The notes below the pieces were generated by a model. The model was not told the DNA's origin. It was given only the letters and a program-made list of their open reading frames with translations, and ran no database searches. The translations under genes were made by a program, and so were the position numbers. Of a DNA stretch of 64,000 bases, positions 33,267 through 42,194 are shown piece after piece; position 1 is the first letter of the stretch; each line of letters opens with the position of its first letter. Source of the DNA: an uncultured Flaviramulus sp. (lineage in GTDB: Bacteria > Bacteroidota > Bacteroidia > Flavobacteriales > Flavobacteriaceae); the NCBI GenBank assembly GCA_947495125.1, contig CANLXL010000008.1:151997-215996 (forward strand), in the 5' to 3' direction.

Positions 33267-34520
33267 TTACAACCCGAAGGCTTCCTTTACCCGGTCAACA
33301 TAATCCAGTTTTTCCCAGGTAAACAGTTCAACATCCATAGTTTTAGTATCGCCGTTGGGTTGCGAGAATGTTTTTGTAACCGTCCTATGGCTTCTTCCCA
33401 TATGTCCATAAGCAGCAGTTTCACTATACATGGGAGAACGTAATTTTAATCGGTCTTCGATCGCTGCCGGACGCATATCAAATAATTTTGAGACCTTTTC
33501 GGCAATTTCACCATCGGTCATATTAAATGGACAAGTACCGTAAGTATCAACGAAAATGCCCATAGGCTCAACCACACCAATAGCGTAACTCACTTGCACT
33601 AAAATTTCATCGGCTACACCTGCAGCGACCAAATTTTTCGCAATATGTCTGGTGGCATAAGCAGCACTTCGATCCACTTTACTCGGGTCTTTTCCTGAAA
33701 AAGCTCCACCACCATGAGCACCTTTTCCGCCATAGGTATCTACAATAATTTTACGTCCTGTAAGTCCGGTATCCCCATGAGGGCCACCAATTACAAACTT
33801 TCCGGTGGGGTTTATATGGTAAGTAATATCATCGTTAAACAGAGCTTGTGTCGCTTCCGGTAATTTGGCTACAACACGTGGGATTAAAATCGAAACGATG
33901 TCTTCCCTAATTTTAGCAAGCATGGCTTCATCTTCATCAAAATCATCATGTTGTGTCGATACAACAATAGCATCAATACGTTGAGGGACATTATTATCGT
34001 TATATTCAATAGTCACCTGACTTTTGGAATCGGGTCTTAAATAAGAAATGTCTTTGTGTTCCCGACGCAGATCGGCAAGTTCTTTTAAGATTCTATGCGA
34101 GAGATCTAAAGCCAAGGGCATAAAGTTTTCAGTTTCGCGGGTCGCATATCCAAACATCATGCCTTGATCGCCGGCACCTTGTTGCTCTTTGCTGTCTCTG
34201 TCAACCCCACGATTAATATCGTCGGATTGTTCATGAATCGCAGACAGTACCCCGCAGGAATTCCCGTCAAACATATATTCGCCTTTCGTATACCCTATTT
34301 TGTTAATGGTATCGCGCGCTATTTTCTGTACATCTAAATAGGTGTTCGATTTCACCTCGCCGGCCAAAACGACCTGACCCGTTGTGACAAGGGTTTCACA
34401 AGCCACTTTTGAGTCTTTATCAAAAGCTAAAAAATGATCGATCAACGCATCGCTTATTTGATCTGCTACCTTATCCGGATGTCCTTCAGAAACACTTTCC
34501 GAAGTAAATAAATATGCCAT
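33267..34520 (-). CDS. metK: S-adenosylmethionine synthetase
   Basis: Makes S-adenosylmethionine from methionine and ATP in the cytoplasm. The length of 417 residues is slightly longer than usual (about 385-400). Hallmarks: Gly-His-Pro-Asp-Lys near residues 13-17, [11 protein letters not shown] near 116-126 and a Gly/His-rich loop [10 protein letters not shown] near 266-275. The start is ATG at 34520. It is preceded by a SAM-II riboswitch, so feedback by its product is expected. Confidence 0.97.
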   Translation of the reverse strand: MAYLFTSESVSEGHPDKVADQISDALIDHFLAFDKDSKVACETLVTTGQVVLAGEVKSNTYLDVQKIARDTINKIGYTKGEYMFDGNSCGVLSAIHEQSDDINRGVDRDSKEQQGAGDQGMMFGYATRETENFMPLALDLSHRILKELADLRREHKDISYLRPDSKSQVTIEYNDNNVPQRIDAIVVSTQHDDFDEDEAMLAKIREDIVSILIPRVVAKLPEATQALFNDDITYHINPTGKFVIGGPHGDTGLTGRKIIVDTYGGKGAHGGGAFSGKDPSKVDRSAAYATRHIAKNLVAAGVADEILVQVSYAIGVVEPMGIFVDTYGTCPFNMTDGEIAEKVSKLFDMRPAAIEDRLKLRSPMYSETAAYGHMGRSHRTVTKTFSQPNGDTKTMDVELFTWEKLDYVDRVKEAFGL

Positions 34521-34572
34521 ATAATTATATTTAATTTTAAGATTTGACGATAACGTCGAAGGGAGTTTACAC

Positions 34573-34620
34573 TGCCTTTAGCATTTTTTCCCGAGGTTGC
34601 AATCAGTCAAATCTTTCCTC
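34573..34620 (-). promoter_or_regulatory. SAM-II riboswitch upstream of metK
   Basis: On the antisense strand: GAGG, then GATTTGACTGATTGCAA, then CCTC closing stem P1, an A-rich link and ATGCTAAAGGC. This order and these conserved bases match the SAM-II aptamer (pseudoknot by pairing of the CTAAAGG part into the loop). It lies about 53 bases upstream of metK. A ten-base stretch of the aptamer (34606-34615) is fully complementary to 34539-34548 nearer the start codon, offering an alternative fold. Confidence 0.8.
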
Positions 34621-34734
34621 TTATTATTTACGAGGGCAAAAGTAAAAAAATAAAAGGAATTGCGGTTCATTTTTATTTTTTTTAAGAAAGAAATTGGTTA
34701 TTCAAATTTAATTTTCAACATTTGCACTGTAAAG

Positions 34735-34797
34735 ATGAAAAAACAAATTTTAAATATCGTTTCTATTATTGTCATTGTGATTATTTCACAACGATAG
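34735..34797 (+). CDS. Ile/Val-rich leader peptide of the ilv operon (20 aa)
   Basis: ATG at 34735, stop TAG at 34795-34797. Of 20 codons, seven are Ile (5, 8, 11, 12, 14, 16, 17), three are Val (9, 13, 15) and one is Leu (6). It stands just before a strong terminator and the branched-chain operon, the classical arrangement of ribosome-mediated attenuation. When Ile or Val are scarce the ribosome would stall here. The stretch GGAAG adjoining the stop codon can pair with the 5' side of the terminator, which would act as antiterminator. Confidence 0.8.
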   Translation: MKKQILNIVSIIVIVIISQR

Positions 34798-34827
34798 GAA
34801 GCGCTATATAAAAATTAAAATAGATTT

Positions 34828-34859
34828 AAAAGCCTTCCTTAAACGGAAGGCTTTTTTTA
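34828..34859 (+). terminator. Attenuator terminator of the ilv operon
   Basis: AAAGCCTTCC ttaaac GGAAGGCTTT with a run of seven T. It follows the Ile/Val leader peptide by about 30 bases and precedes ilvD by about 245. The remaining spacer to 35102 is AT-rich without visible genes. Confidence 0.85.
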
Positions 34860-35102
34860 TGGAATATTTTAAGGCTTTTGAACATCATAAAAAATTAAAT
34901 TTAATTTATTGATTACGAGGTCTTTAAGGTGTTTTTAAAGCCAATGAGTTTAACCGTTAAATTAGGGTAAAAAACGTATTTAAAATGTAATAATTTATTT
35001 TCGTACACATTTTTGAAGGAATACAAAGTTTTCAATCAAAAGCTTAAATTCTTTATAAAAATATATCAATCGATAAGAAAAGTAAAAATATCTGTAATAG
35101 AA

Positions 35103-36782
35103 ATGAAAGAACTTAACAAATACAGTAAAACCGTAACACAGGATGAAACACAGCCGGCAGCACAAGCAATGTTATATGCTATTGGTTTTTCCGATGAAGA
35201 CTTTTTTAAGCCTTTAGTCGGTATTGCAAGTACAGGTTACGAAGGTAACCCGTGTAACATGCACCTAAACGATTTGGCGAAGTTAGCTAAAGAAGGAACT
35301 AAGAATGAAGATCTGGTTGGCTTGATATTTAATACGATTGGTGTTAGCGACGGTATTTCTATGGGAACACCGGGGATGCGTTACTCGTTGCCATCAAGAG
35401 ATATTATTGCAGATTCTATGGAAACGGTGGTACAAGGTATGAGCTACGACGGCTTAATTACTGTAGTTGGTTGCGATAAAAATATGCCGGGAGCGTTGAT
35501 GGCTATGATTCGTTTAAACAGACCTTCGATTTTAGTTTATGGAGGGACCACGGATTCAGGATGTCATGCCGGAAAAAAATTGGATATTGTCTCTTCTTTT
35601 GAGGCCTGGGGAAGTAAGGTTGCCGGAACCATGGAAGAATCTGAATATAAAAGCGTAATCAGAAAGTCTATTCCCGGTCAGGGAGCTTGTGGTGGTATGT
35701 ATACCGCAAATACCATGTCTTCAGCTATTGAAACCTTAGGAATGGCCTTACCATTTAACTCTTCGAATCCTGCAAACAGTGAAGCCAAAAAGGAAGAATC
35801 TATCAGAGCGGGAGAGGCTATGCGATTGTTGTTAGAGAAAGATATTAAACCCTCAGATATTATAACTCGCAAATCTTTAGAAAATGCGGTTCGCGTAGTC
35901 ACTATTTTAGGCGGATCTACCAATGCTGTATTACACTTTTTAGCCATTTCCAGAGCCGCACAAATAGATTTTACGCTTAAAGATTTTCAGGATATTAGTG
36001 ATAATACACCGTTTTTGGCCGATTTAAAACCTAGCGGAAAATACCTGATGGAAGATGTTCATGCCGTAGGGGGTGTGCCGGCCGTACTAAAATATTTATT
36101 AAAGAAAGGGCTGTTACATGGAGATTGTTTAACGGTTACCGGAAAAACATTAGCCGAGAATTTATTGGAAGTTGACGATCTAGCCGAAGGACAAGATGTC
36201 ATAAAGCCTTTAGAGGACCCGATAAAAGCTACAGGACATCTACGCATGTTATATGGCAATTTGGCCAGAGAAGGTAGTGTGGCCAAAATTACAGGAAAAG
36301 AAGGCTTGAGTTTTGTAGGCAAAGCGAAGGTGTTTGATGGCGAATATGCCGCTAATGATGGTATTCGTGATGGTTTGGTTGAAGCCGGAGATGTCGTGGT
36401 GATTCGATATGAAGGTCCTAAAGGCGGACCGGGAATGCCCGAAATGCTGAAGCCTACCGCTGCAATAATGGGCGCCGGATTAGGTAAAGATGTGGCGCTT
36501 ATTACAGACGGACGTTTTTCAGGGGGAACGCATGGTTTTGTTGTAGGACATATAACTCCGGAAGCTCAAGAAGGCGGAAACATCGCCTTGGTTGAAGATG
36601 GTGATTTAATCACTATTGATGCTGAAACGAACACCATTGCCTTAGAAGTTTCAGAAGAAGAATTACAACAACGAAGACAGAATTGGGAAGCACCGCCATT
36701 AAAATTTGAGCGGGGTGTCCTTTATAAATATGCAAGATCGGTGTCATCGGCCTCTAAAGGTTGTGTTACTGATGAATTCTAA
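35103..36782 (+). CDS. ilvD: Dihydroxy-acid dehydratase
   Basis: Fe-S dehydratase that converts 2,3-dihydroxy-acids into 2-oxoacids in Ile and Val synthesis. I chose the ATG at 35103 (559 residues, normal length); the longer frame from 35013 adds a basic leader not found in the family. Visible Fe-S/Mg elements: [16 protein letters not shown] and [14 protein letters not shown]. It heads the operon ilvD-ilvB-ilvN-ilvC-ilvA. Confidence 0.96.
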   Translation: MKELNKYSKTVTQDETQPAAQAMLYAIGFSDEDFFKPLVGIASTGYEGNPCNMHLNDLAKLAKEGTKNEDLVGLIFNTIGVSDGISMGTPGMRYSLPSRDIIADSMETVVQGMSYDGLITVVGCDKNMPGALMAMIRLNRPSILVYGGTTDSGCHAGKKLDIVSSFEAWGSKVAGTMEESEYKSVIRKSIPGQGACGGMYTANTMSSAIETLGMALPFNSSNPANSEAKKEESIRAGEAMRLLLEKDIKPSDIITRKSLENAVRVVTILGGSTNAVLHFLAISRAAQIDFTLKDFQDISDNTPFLADLKPSGKYLMEDVHAVGGVPAVLKYLLKKGLLHGDCLTVTGKTLAENLLEVDDLAEGQDVIKPLEDPIKATGHLRMLYGNLAREGSVAKITGKEGLSFVGKAKVFDGEYAANDGIRDGLVEAGDVVVIRYEGPKGGPGMPEMLKPTAAIMGAGLGKDVALITDGRFSGGTHGFVVGHITPEAQEGGNIALVEDGDLITIDAETNTIALEVSEEELQQRRQNWEAPPLKFERGVLYKYARSVSSASKGCVTDEF

Positions 36783-36798
36783 AATAAAGGTTTTTTCA

Positions 36799-36816
36799 TT
36801 TCCGCGAAGGCGGAAA
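36799..36816. repeat. Hairpin in the ilvD-ilvB spacer
   Basis: TTTCCGC gaag GCGGAAA, perfect 7-base arms, 20 bases before ilvB. Looks like a dispersed flavobacterial palindrome. Confidence 0.6.
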
Positions 36817-36834
36817 TCTAAATAAATTGTGAAT

Positions 36835-38571
36835 ATGAAAGAAACACAAACATTGGAAACAAAGAATGCTTCAATAGGCACTACAGAGCGCATTTGTGGA
36901 AGTGAAGCGATCGTAAGGTGTTTAATAGAAGAAGGTGTTGACATCCTTTACGGATATCCGGGAGGGGCTATCATGCCGGTCTATGATGAATTGTATAAAT
37001 ATCAAGGAAAAATACACCATGTATTAACACGTCATGAGCAAGGAGCAGCGCACGCCGCTCAGGGCTTTGCCAGAATTTCAGGTAGAGTTGGGGTTGCCAT
37101 GGCGACATCGGGACCCGGAGCAACCAACTTAATTACGGGTATTGCAGATGCTCAGATTGATTCTACACCAATGGTATGTATAACCGGGCAGGTACCTTCT
37201 CATTTATTAGGTACGGATGCGTTTCAGGAAACAGACATCATAGGTATTTCAACACCAGTGACTAAATGGAACCATCAAGTCACTAAAGCTTCAGAAATTC
37301 CTGAGGTTATGGCTAAAGCGTTCTATATTGCCAAAAGTGGTCGTCCCGGACCTGTACTGATCGATATTACTAAAGATGCACAGTTTGGAGAGCTTGATTT
37401 TAAATATGAAAAATGTACTGGGGTAAGAAGTTATATTCCTGTTCCTAAAACCAATTTGGAAACTGTTAAGGCGGCAGCTGAATTAATTAACTCTGCCAAA
37501 AAACCGATGATCGTTTGGGGACAAGGTGTTATTTTAAGTGAAGCTGAAGAACAATTAAAAGCAGTTATTGAGAAATCCGGTATTCCTTCGGCGTGGACCA
37601 TTTTGGGTGCTTCGGCAATTCCAACATCACATCCTTTAAATATTGGTATGGTGGGAATGCACGGTAACTATGCACCAAATAAACTAACCAATGAATGCGA
37701 TGTGCTCATTGCCATAGGCATGCGTTTTGATGATCGTGTAACCGGCGATTTAAGTACCTATGCCAAGCAAGCCCAGGTGATACATTTTGAGATTGATCCG
37801 GCTGAGGTTAATAAAAATGTACATGCAGATGTCGCTGTTTTAGGCGATGCCAAAGCAAGTTTAACGCAGTTATTACCGCTTTTAAACGAAAATTCTCATG
37901 ATGCATGGCTTCAGGAATTTAAGGATTTGTATGCTGAAGAGTTTGAAAAAGTTATACAAAATGATATTCACCCAACCAAAGAAGGATTAACGATGGGTGA
38001 GGTTTTAAATGAAATAAATAAACGAAGTGAGGGGAATGCTGCTATTGTTTCAGATGTTGGTCAGCACCAAATGATCGCTTGTCGTTATTCAGAATTTAAT
38101 AAAACAAAAAGTAACATTACTTCTGGAGGATTGGGTACCATGGGATTTGCACTTCCGGCGGCTATGGGTGCTAAAATGGCTGCACCGGAGCGCGAAGTGG
38201 TTGCTATAATCGGCGATGGCGGTTATCAAATGAATATCCAGGAACTGGGAACTATATTTCAGCAAAAAATACCCGTAAAGATCGTTGTGTTGAACAATGA
38301 GTTTTTAGGTATGGTACGTCAATGGCAACAGCTGTTTTTCGATAAACGTTATGCCTCAACAGAAATGACAAACCCGGATTTTGTGACCATTGCCAAGGGT
38401 TACTATATAGAAGCAAGGCGCGTAACCAAAAGAGAAGAATTAGCCGATGCTGTTAAAGAAATGATTGCTTCAAAAGAGTCGTATTTCCTTGAGGTTTGTG
38501 TGGAAAAAGAAGATAATGTCTTTCCAATGATCCCTTCAGGAGCATCCGTTTCAGACATCCGTTTAAGTTAA
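36835..38571 (+). CDS. ilvB: Acetolactate synthase large subunit
   Basis: ThDP/FAD enzyme that condenses pyruvate with pyruvate or 2-oxobutyrate. The ATG at 36835 gives 578 residues (a GTG at 36829 is possible). The catalytic Glu lies in Thr-Arg-His-Glu-Gln-Gly-Ala-Ala-His near residue 56, and the ThDP motif Gly-Asp-Gly-Gly lies near residue 461 with Asn-Asn about 26 residues later. This is the biosynthetic relative of the ThDP/Rieske fusion at 4977, a useful comparison. It is followed by its small subunit. Confidence 0.96.
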   Translation: MKETQTLETKNASIGTTERICGSEAIVRCLIEEGVDILYGYPGGAIMPVYDELYKYQGKIHHVLTRHEQGAAHAAQGFARISGRVGVAMATSGPGATNLITGIADAQIDSTPMVCITGQVPSHLLGTDAFQETDIIGISTPVTKWNHQVTKASEIPEVMAKAFYIAKSGRPGPVLIDITKDAQFGELDFKYEKCTGVRSYIPVPKTNLETVKAAAELINSAKKPMIVWGQGVILSEAEEQLKAVIEKSGIPSAWTILGASAIPTSHPLNIGMVGMHGNYAPNKLTNECDVLIAIGMRFDDRVTGDLSTYAKQAQVIHFEIDPAEVNKNVHADVAVLGDAKASLTQLLPLLNENSHDAWLQEFKDLYAEEFEKVIQNDIHPTKEGLTMGEVLNEINKRSEGNAAIVSDVGQHQMIACRYSEFNKTKSNITSGGLGTMGFALPAAMGAKMAAPEREVVAIIGDGGYQMNIQELGTIFQQKIPVKIVVLNNEFLGMVRQWQQLFFDKRYASTEMTNPDFVTIAKGYYIEARRVTKREELADAVKEMIASKESYFLEVCVEKEDNVFPMIPSGASVSDIRLS

Positions 38572-38607
38572 TAAAATAGAAAAAAGAACATAGAACTAAG
38601 AATAAAG

Positions 38608-38688
38608 ATGAATGACGAGAAAATAAATTGTATCATTAAACAGCTTGACTGTCTTTTCTCTGTCATCTTTTCTCTAATATCTTTATAG
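38608..38688 (+). CDS. Small open frame (26 aa) between ilvB and ilvN
   Basis: ATG at 38608, TAG at 38686-38688, three bases before ilvN. The peptide contains five Ile, four Leu and one Val among 26 residues, concentrated in the second half. The same bases contain long complementary stretches (AAGATGAATGACGAGAAAA against TTTTCTCTGTCATCTT), so a transcript hairpin is possible. It may be a second leader peptide or simply a spacer that is open by chance. Confidence 0.35.
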   Translation: MNDEKINCIIKQLDCLFSVIFSLISL

Positions 38689-38690
38689 AA

Positions 38691-39224
38691 ATGAACGAAG
38701 ACATAAAAACATTCACGATTTCAATATATACCGAAAATAACATCGGTCTGTTAAATCGCATATCTGCCATTTTTCAGCGCAGACATATAAATATAGAGAG
38801 TTTAACAACATCGCAGTCTGAAATTGAAGGTGTAAACCGATTTGTTATTGTTGTTAATATTACCGAACCTCAGGCTAAAAAAATTATCGGACAGTTTGAA
38901 AAACAAATAGAAGTTATTCGTGCTTATTATCATACCGATGAAGAAACTATTTTTCAAGAATCGGGGATGTTTAAAATCAAGTCGGATCTACTTTTTGATG
39001 AGCCTCAAATTCAAAATATTATTAAAGAAAGCAATGCAAGAATCGTTACTGTAAATAAGGAATTCTTTGTATTAGAAAAGTCAGGCAGGCGTAACGAAAT
39101 AGAGGCGTTGCGAAGAGATTTAAATACTTTCGGAATCATGCAATTTGTACGTTCCGGAAGAATATCAGTGACCAAAGAACCAATGAAAGTAACAGAAATG
39201 CTTTTAGCATTCAATAACCAATAA
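38691..39224 (+). CDS. ilvN: Acetolactate synthase small (regulatory) subunit
   Basis: Valine-sensing partner of the large subunit, 177 residues. The N-terminal ACT domain (about 5-80) is visible in Thr-Glu-Asn-Asn-Ile-Gly-Leu-Leu-Asn-Arg-Ile, the ligand-binding loop pattern. The second half is the small-subunit C-terminal domain, ending with Arg-Ser-Gly-Arg-Ile-Ser-Val. It lies 119 bases after ilvB and 16 bases before ilvC. Confidence 0.95.
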   Translation: MNEDIKTFTISIYTENNIGLLNRISAIFQRRHINIESLTTSQSEIEGVNRFVIVVNITEPQAKKIIGQFEKQIEVIRAYYHTDEETIFQESGMFKIKSDLLFDEPQIQNIIKESNARIVTVNKEFFVLEKSGRRNEIEALRRDLNTFGIMQFVRSGRISVTKEPMKVTEMLLAFNNQ

Positions 39225-39240
39225 TAACAATTAAATTAAA

Positions 39241-40716
39241 ATGGGAAATTATTTTAACACCCTATCGTTAAGAGACAAATTAAATCAATTAGCAAAGTGT
39301 AGATTTATGGATTCTTCAGAGTTCGAAGATGGTGTAAATGCTTTAAAAGGTAAAAAAGTAGTCATTGTAGGATGTGGCGCTCAAGGTTTAAATCAGGGGC
39401 TAAATATGAGAGATTCTGGTTTAGATATCTCTTATGCTTTAAGAGATGCCGCTATTGCGGAAAAACGTAAATCTTATGTTAATGCTACTGAAAACGGGTT
39501 TACTGTTGGTACGTATCAGGAGTTAATTCCAACAGCAGATCTGGTATTGAATTTAACACCGGATAAGCAACATACAAGTGCTGTAAATGCGGTTATGCCT
39601 TTAATGAAAAAGGGGGCGACGTTATCGTATTCCCACGGTTTTAATATTGTTGAAGAAGGAATGCAGATTCGTAAAGATCTTACGGTTATTATGGTGGCAC
39701 CAAAATGCCCGGGTACAGAAGTAAGAGAAGAATATAAAAGAGGGTTTGGTGTACCAACCTTGATTGCTGTACATGACGAAAATGACCCGGAAGGTAAGGG
39801 TTGGGCACAAGCAAAAGCATATGCTGTTGCCACCGGAGGTGATAGAGCGGGTGTTTTAGCATCGTCTTTTATCGCTGAAGTTAAGAGTGATTTAATGGGT
39901 GAGCAAACCATTTTATGTGGCTTGTTACAAACTGGATCTATCCTTTGTTTTGATAAGATGGTTGAAAAAGGTATTGATGCCGGATATGCTTCTAAACTGA
40001 TTCAATACGGATGGGAAACCATCACAGAAGGGCTTAAATATGGGGGTATTACGAATATGATGGATCGTCTTTCTAATGTTGCTAAAATTAAAGCCTTCGA
40101 ATTATCTGAAGAACTTAAAGATATCATGCGTCCGTTATTCCAAAAACATATGGATGATATTATAGAAGGTCGTTTTTCTGCCGGTATGATGGCAGATTGG
40201 GCTAACGACGATAAAGACCTATTAGGGTGGCGCGCTGCTACGGCCGAAACTGCATTTGAAAAAACACCTGCCGGAGATGTTGAAATATCTGAGCAAGAGT
40301 TTTACGACAATGGTGTTTTAATGGTGGCTATGGTTAGAGCAGGTGTAGAGCTTGCTTTCGAAGCTATGACAGATTCGGGAATTATTGATGCGTCGGCATA
40401 CTACGAATCCCTGCATGAAACACCACTTATAGCAAACACTATTGCAAGAAAGAAATTATATGAAATGAACAGTGTGATCTCTGATACCGCAGAATACGGA
40501 TGTTACTTATTTGATTATGCCTGTAAACCTTTATTAGCAGATTTCATGAAGACTATTGACACTGATGTCATCGGAAAGCCATATGCAAAGGATAATGGGG
40601 ATGGTGTCGATAATGCTAAGCTAATTGTTGTTAATGCAGCTTTAAGAAACCACCCTGTTGAAAAAGTAGGTGAGTTTTTAAGAGCTTCTATGACGGCGAT
40701 GAAGCCTATCATTTAA
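39241..40716 (+). CDS. ilvC: Ketol-acid reductoisomerase, class II
   Basis: NADPH- and Mg-dependent isomeroreductase in Val and Ile synthesis. 491 residues is the length of the long (class II, enterobacterial type) enzyme, unlike the short class I of about 330. The nucleotide-binding Gly-Cys-Gly-Ala-Gln-Gly-Leu-Asn is near residues 44-51 and metal-binding acidic residues follow in two repeated knotted domains (for example Asp-Leu-Met-Gly-Glu). Close spacing to ilvN shows co-expression. Confidence 0.96.
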   Translation: MGNYFNTLSLRDKLNQLAKCRFMDSSEFEDGVNALKGKKVVIVGCGAQGLNQGLNMRDSGLDISYALRDAAIAEKRKSYVNATENGFTVGTYQELIPTADLVLNLTPDKQHTSAVNAVMPLMKKGATLSYSHGFNIVEEGMQIRKDLTVIMVAPKCPGTEVREEYKRGFGVPTLIAVHDENDPEGKGWAQAKAYAVATGGDRAGVLASSFIAEVKSDLMGEQTILCGLLQTGSILCFDKMVEKGIDAGYASKLIQYGWETITEGLKYGGITNMMDRLSNVAKIKAFELSEELKDIMRPLFQKHMDDIIEGRFSAGMMADWANDDKDLLGWRAATAETAFEKTPAGDVEISEQEFYDNGVLMVAMVRAGVELAFEAMTDSGIIDASAYYESLHETPLIANTIARKKLYEMNSVISDTAEYGCYLFDYACKPLLADFMKTIDTDVIGKPYAKDNGDGVDNAKLIVVNAALRNHPVEKVGEFLRASMTAMKPII

Positions 40717-40733
40717 TGTGAAACCTCTACTTC

Positions 40734-40779
40734 CTGCAAGGTTTTAGAAACCTTGTAGGTATTTTATAGATACCTTGTA
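40734..40779. repeat. Two adjacent hairpins between ilvC and ilvA
   Basis: CAAGGTTT tag AAACCTTG (40737-40755) followed by AGGTAT and ATACCT. ACCTTGTAG occurs twice, so one hairpin may derive from the other. It may partly end or stabilise the transcript before ilvA. Confidence 0.6.
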
Positions 40780-40799
40780 GATCTTTTGAAATTTGATTA

Positions 40800-42065
40800 A
40801 TGAAAAAGGAGAAAACAACATATTTCCCTAGCATTAAAACTATTAAAGCAGCTGCCGATACGATTAAAAACGTATCGGCAGTTACGCCTTTAAGTCTTAA
40901 TGTAAGGTATTCAAATACATATCAGGCCAACATACTTTTTAAGCGAGAAGATTTGCAACAGGTTCGGTCCTATAAGATTCGAGGTGCTTACAATAAAATT
41001 AGCTCACTAACTAAAGCAGAAGCTGAAAATGGTGTCGTTTGTGCCAGTGCGGGAAATCATGCGCAAGGTGTTGCCTTGTCGTGTAAATTATTAGAAATAA
41101 AGGGAACTATTTTTATGCCTGCACCAACACCCAATCAAAAGGTGGAACAGGTCAAGATGTTTGGTGGGGATTATGTGACTATTGTTTTGGAGGGGGATAC
41201 CTTCGACGATGCCTACCATTTGGCCATTACGGATTGTGAAAAATTGAGTAAAACATTTATTCATCCTTTTGATGATGAAAAAGTGATTGAAGGGCAGGCG
41301 ACCGTAGGTTTAGAAATTATAGCACAGTCTGAATCTCCTATAGATTATGTTTTTATTCCTGTTGGCGGGGGTGGATTAGCTGCTGGATTATCCACAGTGT
41401 TTAAGCAATTATCTCCTCATACCAAAATTATTGGGGTTGAACCGGAAGGAGCGCCTTCAATGACGGTTTCAATTCAAAACAATAAGAATACAGAACTCGA
41501 GCATATAGAGAAATTTATTGATGGTGCGGCCGTAAAGCGTGTTGGCGATATTACATTTCCGATATGCAAAGAAAATCTTGATGCCACGGTTATAGTTCCA
41601 GAAGGTAAGGTCTGTGAGACTATTCTAGAGCTTTACAATAAAGACGCTATAGTGGTTGAACCCGCAGGGGCATTAAGTATATCAGCCTTAGATTTTTATG
41701 CTGAAGACATTAAAGGCAAGCAGGTCGTTTGTGTGGTAAGTGGTAGTAATAATGATATTACAAGGACCTCTGAAATTAAAGAACGCGCCTTATTATATGC
41801 CAATTTAAAGCATTATTTTATTGTCAAATTCCCGCAACGAGCCGGAGCATTAAAAGAGTTTGTGGTTGATATTTTGGGTGAAAACGACGACATCACATAT
41901 TTTCAATATGCAAAAAAAACGAATCGAGAAAATGGATCTGCGGTAGTAGGTGTTCAATTAAAATCGGTTTCAGATTTAGAACCTCTTATTACTAAAATGA
42001 AACAGCATAACTTTTACGGTGATTATTTGAATGATAAACCCGATCTGTTTCAGTTTTTAGTCTAG
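40800..42065 (+). CDS. ilvA: Threonine dehydratase, biosynthetic
   Basis: PLP enzyme that deaminates threonine to 2-oxobutyrate, the entry to isoleucine. PLP-lysine motif Ser-Tyr-Lys-Ile-Arg-Gly-Ala-Tyr near residue 58; glycine-rich phosphate loop Gly-Gly-Gly-Gly-Leu near 192; a C-terminal ACT-like regulatory domain (about 335-420) begins Phe-Ile-Val-Lys-Phe-Pro-Gln-Arg-Ala-Gly-Ala-Leu. 421 residues fits the single-ACT form. It is the last gene of the operon, ended by a hairpin at 42129. Confidence 0.95.
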   Translation: MKKEKTTYFPSIKTIKAAADTIKNVSAVTPLSLNVRYSNTYQANILFKREDLQQVRSYKIRGAYNKISSLTKAEAENGVVCASAGNHAQGVALSCKLLEIKGTIFMPAPTPNQKVEQVKMFGGDYVTIVLEGDTFDDAYHLAITDCEKLSKTFIHPFDDEKVIEGQATVGLEIIAQSESPIDYVFIPVGGGGLAAGLSTVFKQLSPHTKIIGVEPEGAPSMTVSIQNNKNTELEHIEKFIDGAAVKRVGDITFPICKENLDATVIVPEGKVCETILELYNKDAIVVEPAGALSISALDFYAEDIKGKQVVCVVSGSNNDITRTSEIKERALLYANLKHYFIVKFPQRAGALKEFVVDILGENDDITYFQYAKKTNRENGSAVVGVQLKSVSDLEPLITKMKQHNFYGDYLNDKPDLFQFLV

Positions 42066-42128
42066 TGTGTATTCTGTTCAACTTTGGAGTTCTTAAAAAA
42101 AACACATCTGAAACTTTACTAAATTAGA

Positions 42129-42160
42129 AAAGGGCTGTCAAACTATTTAGACAGCCCTTT
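42129..42160. terminator. Terminator between ilvA and susD
   Basis: AAAGGGCTGTC and GACAGCCCTTT form an 11-base stem between two convergent genes and can serve both strands. Confidence 0.8.
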
Positions 42161-42194
42161 ATATAATAGACTAACTCAAAAAAACACTATTATT

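Noticed and set aside
34540..34640. S-box (SAM-I) riboswitch before metK
   Set aside because: Only five bases separate GATTTGAC from GCAACC, too little for the SAM-I P2 kink-turn helix; the order of GAGG/CCTC and CTAAAGG fits SAM-II.
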